Shown piece by piece: positions 30,481-40,625 of a stretch of DNA of 42,171 nucleotides. The notes beneath the pieces are model-generated. The model was not told where the DNA came from and ran no database searches. It worked only from the letters and a program-made list of their open reading frames with translations. The translations under genes and the position numbers were made by a program. The DNA is from Folioceros fuciformis (Eukaryota; Anthocerotophyta; Anthocerotopsida; Anthocerotales): positions 1-42,171 of the forward strand of contig JBNGIO010006284.1 of assembly GCA_049999805.1 (NCBI GenBank). Direction: 5' to 3'. Numbering within the stretch: position 1 is the first letter of the stretch; the number at the start of each line of letters is the position of its first letter.

Positions 30481-31533
30481 ATGGAGTTCTGGCCGGAGTT
30501 CCTCGCGGGCTCCTGGGGGAAGGAGTTCCTGGCGGGAGCGCTCGGGGGGATGGCGGGAGTGGTGGCTGGCCATCCTCTGGATACTGTCAGAATTCGGTTG
30601 CAGCAGCCCCGCTCCTTGGCTTCCACTGAGCCTGTCTCGGCCTTTGCAATGATGCGCAAGATTGCGTCGTCGGAAGGCCCCCTGGCTCTCTTCAAAGGCA
30701 TGGGGCCACCGCTGGCTACTGTCGCCTTCCAGGTATTGTTTGCCGTCCTCATTTTCGTTTGTCTTCATGGAAGTCTTTCGTTTCTTCACGACTTGCTTCG
30801 TGGATTGCTGCAGAACGCTGTGGCCTTCCAAACCTACGCTCTTCTGAAACGAGCTTTGTCGGAACCCGGCTCCGACGATCCCCTCCCGTATTCCAAGATT
30901 GCCTTGGCCGGGTCATGTGCAGGCACAATTCAGACGCTCATCCTCACTCCCGTCGACCTCATCAAGATCCGACTGCAGCTAGAGACGGCCAGATTGGCAG
31001 GAACTCGGCCTTCCCTGGCCACATTCAGGCAACGGGAGATAGGACCCCGCAGTCTCGCTAGCAAGATTGTCAAAGCTGAAGGTGTACGAGGCTTGTACCG
31101 AGGCCTCACCATCACGGCTCTGCGAGACGCCCCTAGCCATGCTGTCTACTTCGTCACCTACGAGTACGTGAGAGAGCAGCTTTCTCCGGGTTGCCGGAAG
31201 AACGGGCAGGAGAGCGTCATGACCATGCTCACCGCAGGTGGCCTCGCCGGAGTGGTGAGTTGGGTGTGTTGTTACCCTCTGGATGTCGTCAAGTCCAGGC
31301 TCCAGGCCCAGTCCCCGACCAAGCCAAGATATGCCGGTATCACTGACTGCATGAGGAAGAGTATACGGGAGGAAGGATACTCCGTCCTGTTTCGAGGCTT
31401 GGGAGCTGCTGTGGCGCGTGCTTACATCGTGAATGGTGCCATCTTCTCTGCCTATGAGCTCGCCTTGCGATTGCTGTCTGCTCCTCCTCAGACCACGAAC
31501 TCGACTGGCCCTCAGCAAGCCCTCCAAGACTGA
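30481..31533 (+). CDS. Mitochondrial carrier, BAC2-like basic amino-acid (arginine) transporter
   Basis: Exons 30481-30732 and 30814-31533 encode 323 residues (mitochondrial carriers are usually about 300). The three repeats each carry the carrier signature: PLDTVRIRLQ, PVDLIKIRLQ and PLDVVKSRLQ. The N-terminus (MEFWPEFLAGSWGKEFLAG) and stretches such as LYRGLTITALRDAPSH, TYEYVRE and RGLGAAVARAYIVNGAIF match Arabidopsis BAC2 closely by memory. The expected role is exchange of arginine and related basic amino acids across the inner mitochondrial membrane. The 81-bp intron (30733-30813) is a multiple of three with no in-frame stop. Reading through it adds 27 mostly hydrophobic residues, but removing it restores the conserved VAFQNAVAFQTYALL, so splicing is the expected state. 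Confidence 0.93.
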   Translation: MEFWPEFLAGSWGKEFLAGALGGMAGVVAGHPLDTVRIRLQQPRSLASTEPVSAFAMMRKIASSEGPLALFKGMGPPLATVAFQVLFAVLIFVCLHGSLSFLHDLLRGLLQNAVAFQTYALLKRALSEPGSDDPLPYSKIALAGSCAGTIQTLILTPVDLIKIRLQLETARLAGTRPSLATFRQREIGPRSLASKIVKAEGVRGLYRGLTITALRDAPSHAVYFVTYEYVREQLSPGCRKNGQESVMTMLTAGGLAGVVSWVCCYPLDVVKSRLQAQSPTKPRYAGITDCMRKSIREEGYSVLFRGLGAAVARAYIVNGAIFSAYELALRLLSAPPQTTNSTGPQQALQD

Positions 31534-31826
31534 AGTTCGCTATCACGAGTCTGTTTCTCGTTCAACCACGGTTCAAGCTTTCCGTCTCCTGCGCTGTCTT
31601 TGGTGAAGTGCAATCTCGCATCAGGCAAGTCTGTTTAGCATGAGTCACTACGAAGTTTTCTAATAGGATGCCACCGTGTGCCAAGGAGCTGAAGGAGGGG
31701 ACAAGCATCTACCTGACGCAATGTGCGTAGTACAACGCCTGGCGGTTCCACCCTGCTGCCCTGGTCATCAAAATCTTTCTCAACTTCTGTGCTGTGAAGT
31801 CCGTTCTTGTACGGAAATCTATTAGA

Positions 31827-31911
31827 CACATGATGTATTTCATTTGGAAAAAGTGCACATGATGTATTTCATTTGGAAAAAGTGCACATGATGTATTTCA
31901 TTTGGAAAAAG
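31827..31911. repeat. Three perfect copies of a 29-bp repeat
   Basis: CACATGATGTATTTCATTTG plus GAAAAAGTG is repeated three times at 29-bp spacing (31827, 31856, 31885) with almost no divergence, so the expansion is recent or is an assembly effect. It lies between the carrier and ARPC2 genes. The rest of 31534-32156 shows nothing I can name, though it should contain the ARPC2 promoter and leader. Confidence 0.9.
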
Positions 31912-32156
31912 TTCCGGCCAGTCAGGGGTTACTTCTTTGTGACTGCACGGCTTCCTGTCACGGAGTTATCAAATTCTGGAAGTAAACCTAACAATTTACT
32001 GCTTGTGTCGCATGTGTTGTTCTTCCGACAGCGCATTGTCAGTTTTGAGCACCGGATTCTGGACTGCGCATTTTGCGACCTTCACACTGCTGCAGCAGAA
32101 CTCCGCTGTTGTAGCGCGGCCAGCTGAAGCACGAGCTGTTGTCGGAGGTGGCGGCG

Positions 32157-33116
32157 ATGATTCTGCTGCAAGGGCCGTCGCGAGCGCTGCAGCATACTCT
32201 TCACGCTCGACTGCGCTCTCTGGACCGGGGAGTGGAGATCGACTATCATCTGGTGGAGTTCGATGACGTGCGGTACCACATCTACGCCACAGCCAAGGAG
32301 CCGCATCACCTCTTCTTGTCCATCTCCATTCCTCCGCCTCCGCCGGAGACGGTCTTTTCCGGCGGCCTGCCCTTCGGTGCGACGGAAGCTGTGAGAGGAG
32401 CTTATGGCGGTGCGGTGCAGGTTATGGAAACTACGGAGCCCGGGTTTCATCTCACCTTGAGGCTGGATCTCACCCGACTTCCTGCTGACGAGGGAGAGCG
32501 CATAAATCTGGTGACGAGGCTGGCGTCCCTGCGGTCTGTGGTGCTAGGAGCTCCGCTGCGCAAGATCTTGAAGCATCTGGCGGCGAAGCAGGTGGATCCG
32601 GATGCCGACTCGCTCACCTCACTGGTGCACAGGCCGAAGGAGTCTTATTTTGTGATCCCCCAGCCGGAGAAGGTGATTGTGGTTTTCCCGATGCGCTTCA
32701 AGGATGGGAACGATGTCATTCTGGCAACGTCCTTCTTGCAGGAGTTCATGGAGGCGAGACGCACCGCAGGTCTCAACACAGCGCCCCTTTGCAAGTGGTC
32801 TCCTACTCCTCCCCTTGAACTCAAAGGTGCACCTCCTCAAGCCCTGGATGCCAATTCCGGATTCATGTCCTTCGTCATTTTCCCTCGTCATGTGGAGGGG
32901 CCCGACAGCCTTGACAGAGTAGTGTGGAGCCTCTCAACCTTCCATTCTTACGTCGGCTATCATATCAAGTGCTCCAAGGCCTTCATGCACACCAGAATGA
33001 GGAGGAGAGTGGACATTCTGATTCAGGCCTTTAACAGAGCCAAGCCAGAGGTGGATCCCACCACAGTGAAAGAGCGGAAAACAGCACAGGGGAGATCTTT
33101 CAAGCGGTCTGTGTAA
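32157..33116 (+). CDS. ARPC2: Actin-related protein 2/3 complex subunit 2 (p34-Arc)
   Basis: An uninterrupted frame of 319 residues from ATG 32157, which gives the conserved start MILLQ. ARPC2 and ARPC4 form the core that holds Arp2 and Arp3 and contacts the mother filament, so the complex can nucleate branched actin. Recognisable family segments include VEFDDVRYHI, PPPPETVF, GLPFGATEA, LGAPLRKILKHLA, VHRPKESYF, FPMRFKD, ARRTAGLNTAP, VIFPRHVEG, LSTFHSYV and FMHTRMRRRV. Length and motifs are complete, so it should be functional. It has no introns in the coding region, unlike the ARPC2 genes I recall from flowering plants. The coding sequence is GC-rich and free of frameshifts. Confidence 0.95.
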   Translation: MILLQGPSRALQHTLHARLRSLDRGVEIDYHLVEFDDVRYHIYATAKEPHHLFLSISIPPPPPETVFSGGLPFGATEAVRGAYGGAVQVMETTEPGFHLTLRLDLTRLPADEGERINLVTRLASLRSVVLGAPLRKILKHLAAKQVDPDADSLTSLVHRPKESYFVIPQPEKVIVVFPMRFKDGNDVILATSFLQEFMEARRTAGLNTAPLCKWSPTPPLELKGAPPQALDANSGFMSFVIFPRHVEGPDSLDRVVWSLSTFHSYVGYHIKCSKAFMHTRMRRRVDILIQAFNRAKPEVDPTTVKERKTAQGRSFKRSV

Positions 33117-33769
33117 TACCCAGGCCATGTCCAACCAGGAGAACTCCGTTTTAGCGGAATCAGATGTTAGCCCACAGCTTTCGACTGACCGAAAGAAAAT
33201 GCTCTCTGTACGGACAAGAAGGAGGCAGGCAGCCCAACGCCGAGAATGTTGGCACGCTCCATTTAGGCCATATGGAATAAGTGCAAGTGGCACAGTCATG
33301 GCTCGTTCCATCAAGGACAAGGGCAAGGCAAGATCAGGGCTGCTGCGAAATGAAAAGACTGAATTAGTGAAATGCTACGTTCATTCCCTCCTCGAGAGAT
33401 CCGAAGAATGGTTGGCGAGATATTTCTGTGCTCATGATGCTTTCTTCTCTGAAGGATGTCGAGTCCATCACGAATGGTCTTCCAGCCACGTGTGCCCATC
33501 CTTCGTGTGTACTTGATGAGCCTTGCATTCACCAGTACGAGCTAGGTTTTTCATGGTGAGGTCGGGGCTGCTCATTCTTTAGGACTGGCTTTTCCCGTTC
33601 TCAATTGGTAGCTTTGTAATTGAGAAATTGTGGTATGAGGAACACGAGGGAAGCTGCAGTCTCAGAGATGGAAGAGCTGAGCAGGTGCTTCTAGGATGAG
33701 AAGCTGTTAGGCGCTGTGGAAGCATTGCAGGCCCTCGTGGCGCCAGGGACTGAGCTCCTGCCTCTGTCT
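33117..33769. other. 3' flank of ARPC2, no gene recognised
   Basis: An open frame of 129 codons (33127-33516, plus) starts 10 bp after the ARPC2 stop in another frame. It shows no domain and is more likely chance within the 3' UTR than a gene. Confidence 0.4.
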
Positions 33770-34310
33770 GCTTCCTCGGGCTGAGGAGGTGTATGCAGGA
33801 CAGGATTTTGGGTCTTGGCAGGGCCCTTGCTGAGGACGGGAAGGTGACCATAGAAGGTGGTGATTCTATGGTCATATTTGGTGGACATGTAGGGGAAGTA
33901 TGGCTGTTCGGAAGATGCCTGCAAGAATGGTGGTGACTTGGACATTCACGACCCCAGGGTATTCTCGGCTGAGAGCCGGACATGGATGAAGCCCTTGTAT
34001 TGTATTCTTTATGCAAAAGTAGGCTGTGAGCACAGCTGTTAGTGTTACCTTTGTGTGCCTTGTGCAAGCGTGTGCTGCTGCTGTTGGTGCTTCCAGCTTA
34101 CATAGACGGGAAAAATCTTGCAAACTGACGTGGTGGTTGGCAATTGTCTGTTGGACATGTATGTCAAGTGCGGGCATCTGGAAAATGCACGCAGAGTTGT
34201 TGAGGGGATGCCCTAGCAGAATGTGGTGCCATGGTCTGCCGTCCTTGCAGGATATGCCCAGAGGTGATGGTGAAGTAGCCCTGGATGTTTATGCAGCTGG
34301 AAGCACGTGA
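33770..34310 (+). pseudogene. Decayed PPR gene fragment (two or more repeats, frameshifts and stops)
   Basis: Translation in shifting plus-strand frames recovers classic PLS-type PPR phrases in the correct order. A piece reads LVDM, stop, GKYGCSEDA near 33870. It is followed after a +1 shift by RKMPARMVVTWT (near 33915), then DEALVLYSL (near 33985) and VTFVCLVQACAAA (near 34045). Next comes TDVVVGNCLLDMYVKCG, HLENARRVVEGMP, a TAG, then NVVPWSAVLAGYAQ (34125-34265). The frame breaks again before GDGEVALDVYAA (near 34270-34300). At least three frame changes and two stops make it non-functional. No DYW remnant was found downstream. It resembles the intact PPR gene at 5020-7305 in style but not closely enough to call it a direct copy. 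Confidence 0.8.
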
Positions 34311-36126
34311 CTCCTGCCATGGATGCACTTCATCAGGGAACGCAGCATAGTACGCTCAACTGTGCAAAGAGCTGCTGTTCATGCACTTCCTTGTCCTCTG
34401 CAGCCCTGCTGGCTTCCTGAGTCGAAACACTGTCACACTACGTCTTATTGTGTGCCGCGTTATGCAAAAGACACATGCATGCATATGATTACGTCCGTAG
34501 GTCCGAGTTATTCAAGATGGAGGGTGTGCGTGTGAACTGTGTTAAGTCTTATCTCAATGAAAGGACTGGACGTGGTGTCCTCACGTCTAATAGCGAAGCA
34601 GCCTCCTATATCGTGAAGGGCGGGCTACTGAGCTGAGAGAAGCCTGAACACCACGTCGAGTCCATGATACGAGAGTCGGTTATTGTGTTGTGTGCGTTGA
34701 CGTTGGACGTACTGGTGTCTACTGTGTGTAATCAGGCGTCACATTGCTCTGGCCAGGAAAAGGGGAACAACGGTGCCTACCTCTGCTTGTCTCGGCTCGC
34801 GCACTGGTGGAAGTGAGGAGCAGGTGATATGCGCATGGCAAACAGCGGGGGCGTGGCGAGTTTCAGCGAATGGAAACCGGAGGGCGTGGATCCGCTGCCT
34901 CAAGCCTTGCAGAAGCTCCTGGCCAGATGAGGCGGCGCCATCCCATGGCCAGCATCAGCGTCAGCCTCTGTTCCCCATCACAGACCAGCCGTCAGCCACA
35001 TCGCACCTGTTTCAGAGGCCCCAGGTGACGTCCTCTCGCCCGCACTCCCAGGCTTCGCGTGTTGAACATCAGCGGCGCCGGCATGAATCCCAGCGGATTA
35101 GTCCATCTCCGCAGCGCGCTGGGAGCCAACCCCAGTGCCGCGCTCCCTGCAACAATGCAGGCGAGCGGAGCAGAGGGGCTGTGCAGGTAGCGGCGCTGCT
35201 CCGTCCCCCTGTGTCCCTCCCTCCAGGGCGTGGAGATGCATTGGCTGGAATGTGGAAGGCGCGGAAACAATCGGGCAGGCCATGGCCAGGAACACCTCCT
35301 TTGTGCCTTCTCCTGCAAACCAGACTGGCTATGGGTGACGCGGGAAGCAGCAGGATCATCGAATCTGGCGTGAAGTATGGCAACAGCCGCATCATGATAC
35401 CTTCACATTTCCGACATGGAGAAGAGAACGTGGCCGACGGCCAGGCTCATGGCTAAGATTGAGGTAAGGGGTGTGGTGAGATGGAGAAGCGGTGGAGGAT
35501 GAGGAGGTGAAGGAGGCTCGGGGGAGGGACACCTCTATCAGAGCCAGGCCAGAGCCAACACTGCTGGGTTTGCAGGAGGTTGTGAACGAGATCTTAAGCG
35601 GGAGCAAATGTCCAGCTTCAGCCCCTCCTGCCTCACCCACATTCACCACAAACGGAAAGTCTCGACGTTGCCAAGTCTTTCCGAAGTCTTTCAAGTTTGT
35701 GGTGAGGAAGATTTTCCTGCCCAAGTCCGGCTCTATGACATATGGGCATCGGGACAGGAAAGGAAAAGGGCGTACTATGGGAAGGAAGAATGAGGAAAGC
35801 ATTGACGACCAAACGTTTCTAGAGCTGATGCCCGTACGCGAGGTCTTGGGATCGAATGTCTGTGGAAAATCTCTAATGTGCCATTGTGCGTCCTCCAAAC
35901 TCCTCCCCTCCAGGTTCCAGGTGCCAGATTTGAAATCTTATCCACCTTGAAGCCGTTCAGATTCACAAACCTGCATTAGAGTTACAGAAAAAAACGGATA
36001 GATTGGAATTTTCGCTCACGATTCGGTAGCTTTCGTTTTCCCGCCCTAGGAGAAATGAAGCGACACCATCTTTGGCTTCCAGGTGCATAAAGGCTTGCTG
36101 ATGATGTTTCTCGAACTCCCTTTCAG
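34311..36126. other. Intergenic or unresolved 5' part of the downstream gene
   Basis: Several open frames (plus 34773-35456, plus 35492-35950, minus 35392-35898) overlap without clear domains. A short ATGGCTAAGATTGAG followed by a strong GTAAGG donor (35449-35464), and a good acceptor (GGGTTTGCAG, ending about 35575) before GAGGTTGTGAACGAG, could be first exons of the gene continuing at 36127. I could not complete a phase-consistent model between 35700 and 36126. Confidence 0.35.
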
Positions 36127-36798
36127 TTGAACATCACGAAAACAAGGACGACGATGGACACCGTTTTACACGGTCTGTCAGTTTGGCTTGATCATGTGCT
36201 TAGGTTGGTAGATGTAAGGATCAGTGGTTGGGAGACGCTGTTTCCAGGACAGGACCTGACTAATTCAAGCACAGCAAGGGAATTACAAGCACTCGGGAGA
36301 GAAGGAGCACGCCGAAAGTTTCAGGTACGTGTGTGGCGTACTTCCACCTTACCTCGCTGCGGACGTCGTGTCCGAGTTCGGAAACCTGCAACCTCTTTGA
36401 ACGATAGGTGATCGGATTGCACATCCACGGCTGATCCCGTGCTTGCTCTTGCTTGTGATCAGTTGGAGGCGGTGGAACGTGGAGCCGTTGCGGTGGTGCC
36501 AGTCAGGGACCTATTCTTTGCAGAGACCAGGTTCACAATGTATCTGATGCAACGCAATTCACTGCGAGAAGCTCTTATTGCTCTTTCCAGTTTCCAATCA
36601 ACTCTATCTCTTCATCCAAAGCCTGTACTCGAGCCTGCTGTAGCAGCTGCCATGGAATCTTTACTCCAAGCTCTGAAATTTATCGTCGGAATGCACGGGC
36701 TCTGTGTCATGAAGAATTCTGACCTTAAAACGGCTTCACATGATGGTCAGATTGCGACTGTGTTCCCTACCCTTCGCTCCCTTCGCCGGAGAAAGTAG
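36127..36798 (+). CDS. Unidentified protein, C-terminal two exons
   Basis: I do not recognise this gene. Exon 36127-36324 follows a pyrimidine-rich acceptor (CTCCCTTTCAG) and ends in CAG|GTACGT. Exon 36463-36798 follows TTGTGATCAG and ends at a stop. Both join in phase 0 to give 177 residues, through the junction RRKFQ/LEAVERG. The sequence is helical-looking and hydrophobic in places (GLSVWLDHVLRLVD, MESLLQALKFIVGMHGLCVM) and ends with a basic SLRRRK. No ATG opens the first exon, so the start lies upstream, possibly at 35449. The good splice signals and continuous phase favour a real gene. The absence of a recognised domain leaves open an untranslated or decayed locus. Confidence 0.45.
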
Positions 36799-37818
36799 GG
36801 TTGGCAACCTTGCCAAAGGCGAGGACATATGTTGTAGTTGCCAGCCGGATGTATACTGCTGTAGATCACCAATTGACATGGCTTTCCATGGACGAACACG
36901 AGAGAGAAATGTGTGAAAATTTGAAGGTTTGTCCTTCGCCACCCTCGTTGTTCTCACCAACGAATGGGATGGAATAAAGCCTTACCACATAAAAATTCCG
37001 CTCGCTCGCTCTCTTGTAGATCGGCTTCTATTTTTTCAACAAACAATTTGTGCAAGACAAAATTCCAGTCTGCTACGCTTTTGGAAACTGCTAGATGCAG
37101 CGTGCAGGGGATGAAGCACAGCAACGCAACCAGACCTACTGAAATTACACATGCATTCCTGCATCACAAAACGTAACAAGTATTATATCCTACATACGGA
37201 TAATAGTATTATAGATAATAACAAACGTATGAAAAATATCTTAATTCGTTTCGGGCCTTCATCGCGCTCTTAGCTCCAAATGATACACAGAAAGGTGACT
37301 CGTGCCTGCTGTTTGCCGAACCACGCACATTTCCAAATAGGAATAAGGGGACCATGTATGTATGATAATATCAAATATGTATTACACGGAAAATTCAATG
37401 GCCAAATTTCAAACTGGTAACCGGATTTCAAGCGATGAAGAAAGACCATATACTCGCATATGAGCGTACCCTACTTTCACTTCGATTCACTGGCATATCG
37501 GTGCGCATTTGGAGTTCTTGTAAGCTGATCTAGGTGGCACTGCGGGATGGAGGATGTTTAATGGATCCAAGTTTTTATATACACGGAGTGGTATCCTTGT
37601 CTTGAAACTATGAATGAGGGGGGGAGAGACTTGAGGGACAACATTAAGGACGATGGTTAACCCTAAGTTCCATCACAAAAACGATAGCTAAATTTAGCAA
37701 ACAAGGACCGCAAAGGAGCTGTGAGTTGAACCTTGAGAACAATTTGTAACCTAGCTCAAAGGCTTAGGATCAGTCGGCCATAGCCTGTGTATATGTATTT
37801 GCAAATGTTATATGCATG
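36799..37818. other. AT-richer intergenic DNA, no gene recognised
   Basis: No open frame with domain content, no obvious repeat and no RNA gene. A, T-rich stretches around 37180-37400 separate the gene-rich part from the retrotransposon. Confidence 0.5.
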
Positions 37819-40625
37819 TGTGTCGGGGACGAAAGATTCTCACTCAAGATGGCATGTGATTCCTTTTGGAGGAGATTTTCCAGCTGCAGACGACGCTCTC
37901 AATCACATCACAATTCACTAGCTGAAGTTTAGGGAAGATACCGCATATAGATGTGCTCCATGGATTTGCAGTGCAACGCGCACCATGCTCCCTTGCGTAT
38001 TTAAGGGGTGCAAAGACACACCTCGTTGTGCTGTACCTTTCCATGTTGTTACTCCGTCCCAGTCTCCTTTAACTTTTGTGCACTCCTTCACCAATGCTCC
38101 TTTTTGCTATTGTGCTCTCATAGCATCTCTCACTTTGCGTGTGTTGTGAGCTCTGTTCTCTGCAGATTATGGGCCCATAAGATCAAGCAGCGATGATGAT
38201 CGAAAACGTATGCATCATTGAGAAGTTTGATGGAACAAACTACCACATGAAGAAGTTCAAGGTGTAAATCTTGCTAGAAGAGAAGGGAGACTGGAATGTG
38301 GTAAACGAGAAGGAGAAGTCACCAAAAGCCCAGGACACAACCAGAGCGACGAAATGGAAATAGCGGGATTGCAAAGCATTTGTTACGATCCATCTGAACC
38401 TTCAAGACACTCAACTTCAAATGGTGCACAGAGCAGAAACCTTAAAGGATGTTTGGGACTGATTGAGGGAGCGCTATGAGACGAATAGTCTGGTGAGCGA
38501 GGTATTCCTGGTCAAATGACTGGTCACACTGCAAATGGGGGAAGAAGGCAACATGAAAGAGCACTTGGCGAAGGTGAAGACCTTAAACGAGCAATCTCGA
38601 AGCTGACTTCAAGAAAAAAGTCTTCATCATCTTGCTTTTGGCCAGCCTCCCACTTACGAGACATTGATGGTTGCATTAGACTCACAAGGTGACACACTGA
38701 CCAAATAACTCGTTTGGTCAAGACTATTGCAGGCGGCAGCTTGACGCAAGGAGAAAAGGAAGGAGCAAGCTAATGAAAAGGACTCAACATCCATTGCTCA
38801 TGGGAACTCCAAGAGTAGCGGCAAAACACGAGGCGATGAGAGGACCAAAGCCTCAAAATCGACTCTGTCCACATTCAAGTGCTTCTACTGTGACGAGGTC
38901 GGTCACAGGCTTTGAGCTTGTCAGAAAAAGGCAGTAGATCTCAAGGCAAGAAAGGGAACCAAAGCATTTGATTCCCATAAGGCAAAGGTGGCTACCACGG
39001 AGGAGAGGGAGGCCACATCAAAGGCGTCTTCATGGTGACAATGGACAATTTGGAATCCTGGAAGGACTGCAATGAACAAGCATCAGTGCACACAAGCGCA
39101 ATGGGAGCACACAACCCACACGGAGAGGATGCTTGGTTCATCAGCTCCGCCACAACATCACACATGTCACCAAGAAAAGAGTGGTTCACATCGTTGAGTA
39201 AGATCGCACCAAAGCGAGTTCGCATGGGGGATGATTTCGTCCAACTCTTCGTCACAGTGGAAGACATACGGATTATGCTACCCCTTGTCCACGAAACACC
39301 TCGATCAAGGACTATGATATGGGGAGTGTTGTTTGTCACAAGACTCACTAAGAGCTTACTATCCGTGCACAGGCTCACAACTATTGGCTTGAAAGTGGCA
39401 TTCATGAGGTCAGGCTGCGTGATTAAGAACTCGTGCGGTGATAGAATTGCCGAACCCACCCTAGGGGATGACAACCTATAGTGGCTATCTTGCAGCATTC
39501 TTGAGACTAGAAGCAAGAGCGAGGAGCAGCTTGCAAGACAGAGGGCGAAACTAACCAAAATCAAGGTTGCAAACGAATCAATCTGATTGTGGCATAAGAG
39601 ATTTGGGCACCTAGGAGATTGTGACCTACGATTGTTGGCGAATCGCATGATGGTCCATGAGCTCACGCTTTTGGGCGATAGTGAGTTGAAGTTTTGCGAA
39701 GAGTATGTGTTGGGAAAGCTCTGCAAGGCTCCCTTCACACGGGAAGGAGCTGCATGAGTGCAAGCACCACTTGGACTTGGTGCACAACGACTTATGCGGA
39801 CCCATGAACACCCGATCACTTAGATGGGTACGGTATGTTCTAACATTAATCAACGACTACACAACATAGATATGGGTATACTTCCTAAAGTCGAAAGATG
39901 TAACACTCAACTATTCCAAGAAATTTAAGGCGTTGGTTGAAAAGGATTACGAAAAACTCATTAAAATCCTTCGATCAGATGGTGATGGAGAGTACACGTC
40001 AAAAGCATTCAAAGGATACTTAACAGAACACGGAATTCAACATCAAATTGCCCCCCGATCGGTACAAAACTCTACTATGGAGAGGATGCATTAGACAATT
40101 GTCGAGCAAGCTAAAAGCATGTTGCATGCTCGGAAGCTACACAACCAATCTTGGGCAAAAGCAGAGGCAACACTGGCATATGTTCAGAATCGTAGCCTGA
40201 CAAAAGCATTGAAGAACTAAGGCATTACCCCAGAAGAATCGTGGACGCGGCACAAGCCATCCATGAAGCATTTGAGGGTCTTTGGCTACAAGGCATACGT
40301 ACACATTCCAAGAGAGGAGTAGAGCAAGTTGGATGCCAAGTCCATCGAATGTATCTTTCTCGGGTACTCCCCGGGCAACATGGCATACTGGCTGTACAAC
40401 CCACAAACTAAGCGGATCAATCGAAGCAGAGATGTTATCTTCGATGAACGGGGAACACAATGAGAAGAATTGCTGCCCCCATCCCTCTTAGCAAGCAGGG
40501 AACTGCCGCAAGGCATGCTCGGAGAGAACCCATCGGAGCACATCAACCCCGTACCTATAGGAGATCAGGCAAGAGGAGCAGACTTGAGGACTAGAGGAGA
40601 GTAGGACACACTGGTCGCCGGTAAT
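37819..40625 (+). mobile_element. Degenerate Ty1/copia retrotransposon, gag to integrase, no reverse transcriptase
   Basis: A gag-like start at 38193 reads MMIENV then KFDGTNY, and RERYE appears near 38465. A CCHC zinc knuckle near 38880 begins CFYCDEVGH but has a stop before its last Cys. A GAG-pre-integrase motif (LWHKRFGHLGD) is at about 39588. The integrase core follows from about 39770: NDLCGPM, INDYT, ILRSDGDGEYTS, and an ER-type third catalytic position near 40080. VFGYKAYVHIP and FLGYSPG come next, ending near 40470. Many stops and several frameshifts interrupt it, and reverse transcriptase and RNase H are missing, so it is dead. A candidate 5' LTR could run from TGTCGGGGAC (about 37819) to CTCTGCA (38164) with a TATTTAA box near 37999. 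No matching 3' LTR was found, so the left boundary is tentative. Confidence 0.85.

Noticed and set aside
33127-33516. Small gene directly after ARPC2
   Set aside because: Starts 10 bp after the ARPC2 stop, no domain; more likely chance within the 3' UTR.
34773-35456. Plus-strand open frame of 227 codons
   Set aside because: Arg/Ser/Pro-rich translation without domains in GC-rich DNA, with equally long antisense frames.
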